Origin: CAVVSQ01 sp963848825
Lineage (GTDB): Bacteria > Planctomycetota > Planctomycetia > Gemmatales > Gemmataceae
Reading direction: 5' to 3'
Assembly (NCBI GenBank): GCA_963848825.1
Contig: CAWKFA010000002.1
Span: 372,001-436,000, forward strand
DNA length: 64,000 nucleotides
Shown: positions 58,875 through 64,000 of the stretch, in pieces
How the letters are laid out: every line of letters begins with the position of its first letter
Numbering within the stretch: the first letter of the stretch is position 1
Position numbers and translations under genes: made by a program
The notes under the pieces: generated by a model
What the model was told of the DNA's origin: nothing
Databases searched by the model: none
The model's input: the letters and a program-made list of their open reading frames with translations, nothing else

Positions 58875-60972
58875 ATGAAACCGGAGAACGGGTCCAAGGC
58901 ACAACGTTTAGCGCTACCCCTTTGGACCGAAAAGTATACCGCCCCCCTTGCCCCCATCGACGCCGCCGAGATGAAGTCGCGCGGCTGGGACTACGTGGAC
59001 GTCGTCTTCGTCACCGGCGACGCCTACGTCGATCATCCCAGCTTCGCCATGGCCATCCTGGCACGCGTCCTCGATGGCGCAGGCTTTCGCGTGGCCGTGC
59101 TTAGCCAGCCCGACTGGCGCACCTGTCAGCCATGGCGTCAATTCGGTAAGCCGCGCCTGTTCTTCGCCATTCAGCGCCGGCAACATGGATTCGCTGATCA
59201 ATCATTACACGGCGAACAAAAAGGTCCGTAACGACGACGCCTACTCTCCCGGCGGCCGCATTGGTCTCCGGCCTGATCGGGCCACGCTGCCCTATTGTCA
59301 CCGAGCCCGCGAAGCCTACCCCGGCGTGCCCGTCATCGCCGGCGGCGTGGAGGCTTCCTTGCGGCGCCTGGCGCATTTTGACTACTGGAGCGAAACTGTC
59401 CGCCGCTCGATTCTACTCGACTCCAAGGCCGACCTCGTCGTTTACGGCATGGGCGAAGATGCCATTGTCGATATCGCCCGGCGCCTGGCGGCCGGCCAGA
59501 CCTTGCGTGACCTGCGCCAGCTGCGCGGCGTCGCCTACGTTCTCGGCGCCAGCGAAACGCCGGCAGTGCCCGCGGCGAACCCCCCGTGGGGCGCGGACGC
59601 GGTCGTGCTTCCCAGCTACGAAAGGGTAAAGGCCGACAAGCTTGCCTTCGTGGAAGCGACGCGGATCATCCATATCAACACCAACCCCTACAACGCCCGC
59701 ACATTGGTCCAGTATCACGAGCGCCAGGCCGTCGTCGTCACTCCGCCCGCACTCCCCATTTCGCAACAGGAAATGGACAAAATTTACGACCTGCCCTACA
59801 CGCACAAGCCGCACCCTGTTTACAGCGAGCGCATCCCCGCCTTCGAGATGATCAAGGACTCCATCACAATCATGCGCGGCTGCTTCGGCGGCTGCACGTT
59901 TTGCTCGATCACCGCGCACCAGGGGCGCATCGATTCAATCGCGCTCGCGCGAGTCGGTGCTCAAGGAAGTCCGCAAGATGGCGGCCAATCCCGAATTTGC
60001 GGGCATCATCAGCGATATCGGCGGACCGACCGCGAACATGTACGAAATGCGCTGCAGCCGTCCGGAGGTCGAGGCCAAGTGCAAGCGCCTTTCCTGCGTG
60101 CACCCCACGATCTGCAAATTGCTGGGGACGGACCACGGCCCGCTCGTCGATCTGATGCGCCGCGCCCGCGCCGAGCCAGGCATTCGCAAGGTGCTCGTGG
60201 CCAGCGGCATTCGCATGGACCTGGCGCAGTTGTCGCCCGAGTACCTGCGTGAGCTGGCGGCCCATCACGTCGGCGGCCACCTTAAAGTCGCCCCCGAACA
60301 CACCGATCCGGGCGTCCTGGCCCTCATGAAGAAGCCAGTCAACAATAACTTCGAAGGTTTCGCGGACGCTTTCAAAAAAGCCTCGGCCGCGGCCGACAAG
60401 CCCAAACAATTCATCGTGCCCTACTACATCGCCAGCCACCCCGGGTCCGACCTGCACGCCATGATCGACCTGGCCCTCTTCCTCAAACGCAACGGCTACC
60501 GGCCCGACCAGGTGCAGGACTTTATTCCCGCCCCCTTCGACATCGCGACGTGCATGTATTACACCGGCATCGATCCGTTCACGGGCGACGCGGTCTACGT
60601 AGCCCGCGCCCTGAACGATCGCAAATTGCAACGTGCCCTGCTGCAGTTCTTCAAGCCCGAGAATTATTTCCAGGTACGCAAGGCCCTCGAAGAAGCCGGC
60701 CGCACGGACCTCATCGGCAACGGCTGCGATGCGCTGATTCCCGGCGCAACCGCCCAGGGAAGCGATTGAGACGCGACGGCAGCGGGCGAACGAGGCGGCG
60801 AGGGGCAAGGAGGTCGAAGGCGACCACTACCATACGGTGGCGAACCCGGCAAAGGGGGAACCCGCTGGGGAACGGGGCTTGCCGAACAAAGGATACCGCC
60901 CGGGGCGGAAGTCGGCACCGCCAGGACGAGAAGCGCGAACGCAAAGGTGGCGGCTCAGACCCGCGACCGTAG
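58875..60972 (+). CDS. ygiQ: YgiQ-family radical SAM protein (several frameshifts)
   Basis: The N-terminus (LPLWTEKYTAPLAPIDAAEM, GDAYVDHPSFAMAILARVLD) and the body (NMDSLINHYTANKKVRNDDA, GVEASLRRLAHFDYW) are in two frames joined near 59170. The radical SAM CxxxCxxC is MRGCFGGCTFCSITAHQGR, and a further frame change near 59950 leads into DIGGPTANMYEMRCSRPEVE, LKVAPEHTDPGVLALMKKP and QDFIPAPFDIATCMYYTGID. The frame that stops at 60769 is not the natural end: another frame continues EAIETRRQRANEAARG, YHTVANPAKG and NKGYRPGRKSA, the usual YgiQ tail, to about 60972. Function of the family is unknown. The breaks fit single-base errors. Confidence 0.87.
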
Positions 60973-61046
60973 CCAACTGATGACAATCTCTCAACGCCTC
61001 GGTCTAATAGCGTCATTCGATATGACCTAGAAGGTGGGCGTCAAAC

Positions 61047-61820
61047 ATGAATTACACGGTGAGTATCGAGAGTTTGCACAAGAACTTTCCTGCCGACTGC
61101 GAAGTACCGTCGTTATTGCTTGATTTCGGAAGTTGGCTCAAGAGCAAACGTGCAGGAAGCCTGGGCTATTTTTGTTTGCAAAGCGAACGCTTCAATGACT
61201 TCCGGATCGAGAACGGTGCAGACCTGCACCCGAATTTTGCTTTCTTCGTTCGTGACCCCACTGGAGGCCAAATCGGTTACTGGCTCTACGATGCACGAAT
61301 GACGGTATCCCCGCCAGTCGTCATGGTTGGATCAGAAGGCGAATTGAGCATTCTCAGCGATACACTGGAGGAGTTTCTTAAACGATTAGCGGAAGGCAAA
61401 ACACAGGCTCCCGATCTTGATTCACGCAATCAGGCCGGTAAGGAAGAAGTGGAATTAGCGCAATGGCTGAAAACACGCACTGTCAACACGCCCATTCAGA
61501 GTCGTCGAGATCATCCGAACCTCAAGCAATGGATGGAGGTATGGGGTCAATGGCAACGTGATTGGATAGATAAGGATTCCCTTCACCTGCAGATTGCGGA
61601 CAGGCTGCGCAGGTTTGTGAAGCCAAACGCGCAGCCATGGCAGACTGCCAATTTCGACGTGTTGCTAGTGGGTACGCAATTCAAGATGTGGCACAGGTCG
61701 TTTGGTCCCAAGCCGATGTCTCAAAATGAAACATCTGATCTCGAAGGTCTTTTCCGTTCCATTCGGGAACAGCGAGGCAAAAGATTCCGGAGCGTGGTCT
61801 TTGGTTTTCTGCCTGGGTGA
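61047..61820 (+). CDS. hypothetical protein, possibly SMI1/KNR4 (SUKH)-like
   Basis: 257 residues behind aaggtggg, uninterrupted. PPVVMVGSEGELSILSDTLE with EFLKRLAEG, after IGYWLYDA, resembles the end of SUKH-superfamily domains, found in cell-wall regulators and toxin immunity proteins. The C-terminal part (HPNLKQWMEVWGQWQRDW, FGPKPMSQNETSDLEGL) is unrecognised. No toxin gene is adjacent. Call is tentative. Confidence 0.65.
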   Translation: MNYTVSIESLHKNFPADCEVPSLLLDFGSWLKSKRAGSLGYFCLQSERFNDFRIENGADLHPNFAFFVRDPTGGQIGYWLYDARMTVSPPVVMVGSEGELSILSDTLEEFLKRLAEGKTQAPDLDSRNQAGKEEVELAQWLKTRTVNTPIQSRRDHPNLKQWMEVWGQWQRDWIDKDSLHLQIADRLRRFVKPNAQPWQTANFDVLLVGTQFKMWHRSFGPKPMSQNETSDLEGLFRSIREQRGKRFRSVVFGFLPG

Positions 61821-62379
61821 AGGTTGGATCGCAGGGGGGTGCTATTCTTTGCTGCAACTTCATGGACGAACCAAAAATTCTAGACGAACAGCCAATTATT
61901 CCAGCCAGTGACTACGAACGCGATATGAGTGTTTTTCCCCGTTCAGAGCACTGGACTCCCGGATGGTTCTCAAAATAATGTCATACAGCGCGTAGCGGCA
62001 GTGTGTTCTTGGTACGATCTCAGGATCGTGCTCTTTATGCGGATGGCATAGAATACGTTGGTGTAGCCGAGGAGTCGTTGGTGCAGGAGTTGGGCAGACG
62101 ATTTGTAAACCGGCGTAGCATACCCCAGCCGGGCGGTGCGACTGGTTCCCGTGACGTATCGCTCACCTCGACACGTCCGCAGATAACCTTGAACATTCGC
62201 CCGTGGTCATTCAGCCAGTTCTGCTGCCAGTGTAATACATGCACGTCGAGATGTCGATTGAGGCGGAATTGATTCGTTCACGCGAACGATCAGAAAAGCT
62301 CTCACCTGATAGAATGAAACATCGCGAGAGATCGTAGTAAAAAGACCAAATCAGTGACCGCACGCCAACCACATACGCC
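61821..62379. other. intergenic region with small unrecognised ORFs
   Basis: About 560 bp. A 38-codon frame at 61862-61978 (MDEPKILDEQPIIPASDYER) and frames on both strands around 62000-62270 are present, but none has a recognised domain or a good ribosome site. They may be remnants. Confidence 0.35.
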
Positions 62380-63353
62380 ATGAATCCTTCCTTCCTTCAG
62401 CAATTCTCCGTCGCCGCCGACCTGGCAAATCAAACCTTGGCCGCTCTGCTGCGCCATTGGCTGCCGGGCCAAAGCTGGTCGCAGGTGCGGCACCTGATAA
62501 GCGGGCGGCGCATCACTATAAACGATGAGCTTTGGCTTGATGATGCTCGACGACTGCGGGCCGGCGACACCGTGGCGATTTTGGCTCAGCCACAAAGCCA
62601 AAAGCCCTTGCTCGATAATATTCCGATCCGTTATGTCGACACGCATGTCATCGTCGTCGAGAAGCCGGCCGGCATCTCCACTGTGCGCCATCCCACGGAA
62701 TATGAGTGGTCGCCGGAACGGCGGGCGCTGGTGCCGACGCTTGATGATTTGGTGCTCCATCAAACGGGGCAACAGGCTGGCCGTAAAGGCAAGGGGCCCC
62801 GGCGCGCCTGCGCATCGTGCATCGACTCGACAAGGAAACTAGCGGCTTGCTGGTATTTGCCCGCACGGTTGACGCCGAACGGGGCCTGGGGCGTCAATTC
62901 AAGGCGCATACCGTCGTTCGCCGCTATTTGGCACTGGTGCCAGGAAATGTAGAGGCCCAGACGATCCGCTCCAATCTGGTGCGCGATCGCGGCGATGGCA
63001 GGCGCGGCAGCGGCAGCCCCAACGACATCGGCAAGGTAGCCGTCACCCACCTTGAAGTAGCCGAAAAGCTGCCCGGCTACACCCTCGTCCGCTGCCGGCT
63101 GGAAACTGGGCGAACGCACCAAATACGGATTCACCTCGCTGAACTGGGAAACCCGGTGTGCGGCGAAAAGGTCTATGGCCGTAGCAAGGGAGCCAATGCA
63201 GTTCCGGACCCCAGCGGCGCCCGCGCCTGGCGCTCCACGCCGCGGAGCTTGGCTTCATCCACCCTATCACGGAAGAAAGCATGCACTGGGACATGCCCAT
63301 GCCTGCGGATATGCGCGAGCTTTTGGAAAAACTTCGGCTGCACCGAGTGTGAA
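62380..63353 (+). CDS. RluA-family pseudouridine synthase (two frameshifts)
   Basis: The N-terminus includes an S4-like RNA-binding segment (SWSQVRHLISGRRITINDEL, RRLRAGDTVAIL) and VIVVEKPAGISTVRHP. After a frame change near 62805 comes the catalytic motif IVHRLDKETSGLLVFA (Asp), then LETGRTHQIRIHLAELGNPV. A second change near 63215 continues RLALHAAELGFIHPITEESM and ends ELLEKLRLHRV at 63353. About 320 residues, a normal RluA/RluD size. It modifies uridines in rRNA or tRNA; the target base is unknown. Confidence 0.88.
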
Positions 63354-63511
63354 GGTACTTTATCTTCAGCGAAACCGCGCTCATTTTGCTTTGTGGCGTA
63401 AAACGTGCAACAAAACAGACGTAAAAAGGGGCCCAGTGTCCGCCATACCCTCGTTTAGGGCGTTGCCGGTGGCCTGCTTTTGTGGTCTGCAAACCCAAAT
63501 CAAAAACTAAC

Positions 63512-64000
63512 ATGCTGTTTGAACCGCTGACCTTCCGTGGCGTCACCTTCCGCAACCGCATCGGTGTCTCGCCGATGTGCCAATATAGCTGCAAGGATGG
63601 CGTTGTTGGCGACTGGCACCTTGTGCACCTTGGTTCGCGTGCCGTCGGTGGCGCGGGCCTGGTGATGGCGGAGGCCACCGCCGTGACGGCCGACGGGCGA
63701 ATATCGCCGGCCGATACGGGCATCTGGAAGGATGAGCATGTGACCGCCTGGCGGAGGATTGTGAGCTTTGTTGCCGAACATGGCGCAGTGCCCGGGATTC
63801 AGCTTGCCCATGCGGGCTGGAAGGGCTCGACCGTGCCACCGTGGCAAGGCCGCAATTTAGTTCCCATCGGCGCTGGTGGGTGGCAACCCGTCGGCGTGGG
63901 CGGCGAGCCGTTCGACGAGGGCTATCCCGTCCCTCGGCAACTAACCGAAGTTGACATCGACCGCCTGTGCATTGACTGGCGCGAAGCGGCTCTGCGGGCG
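63512..64000 (+). CDS. NADH:flavin oxidoreductase / Old Yellow Enzyme (YqjM-like), partial
   Basis: Starts at ATG 63512 (MLFEPLTFRGVTFRNRIGVS) and stays open to the window edge. FMN-binding and catalytic landmarks: VSPMCQYSCKDG, as in YqjM-type OYEs with a Cys near the flavin; GDWHLVHLGSRAVGGAGLVM; and GIQLAHAGWKGS, where most members have HAGRK. It would reduce activated C=C bonds with NAD(P)H. Only the first ~163 residues are in the window. Confidence 0.9.
   Translation, partial: MLFEPLTFRGVTFRNRIGVSPMCQYSCKDGVVGDWHLVHLGSRAVGGAGLVMAEATAVTADGRISPADTGIWKDEHVTAWRRIVSFVAEHGAVPGIQLAHAGWKGSTVPPWQGRNLVPIGAGGWQPVGVGGEPFDEGYPVPRQLTEVDIDRLCIDWREAALRA

Noticed and set aside
62003..62272. Frames on both strands around 62.0-62.3 kb
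   Set aside because: No domain, no ribosome site, and the two strands overlap each other; probably chance or a remnant.

Overview
This window looks like chromosomal DNA from a planctomycete, most likely of the Gemmata/Gemmataceae type. The grounds are lineage-typical families: a BBP7-type outer-membrane barrel, a giant cysteine-rich YTV-like repeat protein, a Ser/Thr kinase fused to TPRs, an FG-GAP giant whose N-terminus carries an LEPR-XLL-like motif (LESRLLMS), and ThuA and DUF1080 proteins. This is inference from gene content; no 16S rRNA gene is present.

Layout. Positions 1-4077 are a scrap-heap of mobile DNA: an ISL3-like transposase tail, a duplicated 3' fragment of the neighbouring BBP7 gene, a frameshifted ISAs1-type transposase, and an IS256-family element with clear ends and an 8-bp target duplication that cuts a small membrane-protein gene in two. 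4078-13521 carries the BBP7 barrel, the YTV-like protein, ThuA, a membrane hydrolase-like protein, FadJ (bracketed by two copies of a 109-bp palindromic repeat) and an FHA-SpoIIE phosphatase. 13981-27150, all on the minus strand, is a flagellar operon flgF-G-A-H-I-J-N-K-L followed by a type IIA topoisomerase pair, A then B. 27784-34421 holds housekeeping and secreted enzymes: EVE, DHH phosphoesterase, DUF1349/beta-propeller protein, esterase, cytochrome c and an NTF2-like protein. 35041-47275 is a large signalling/surface module on the plus strand: Ser/Thr kinase-TPR, a ~2,190-residue FG-GAP repeat protein, then a hybrid histidine kinase whose ATG overlaps the FG-GAP stop. An NtrC-type sigma-54 activator lies tail to tail with it. 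49-64 kb holds small unknown genes, a DUF1963-like protein, NDH-2, tRNA-Gly(CCC), an epimerase, DUF1080, a thioesterase, a GH57 enzyme, Nudix, a thioredoxin-like protein, YgiQ radical SAM, an RluA-type synthase and the start of an Old Yellow Enzyme.

A striking feature is that about eighteen otherwise well-conserved genes are broken by single-base frameshifts, including gyrB, flgI, flgK and flgL. Several are repaired by adding one G to a short G run. This points first to indel errors in the sequence rather than mass gene decay, so I annotate these as single genes and state where the frame changes. The FG-GAP gene is much worse, with roughly one frame change per ~150-bp repeat.

No phage, CRISPR array or restriction system was seen. 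The best candidates for something new are the kinase/FG-GAP/hybrid-kinase module, the YTV-like protein, and the two palindromic repeat families.
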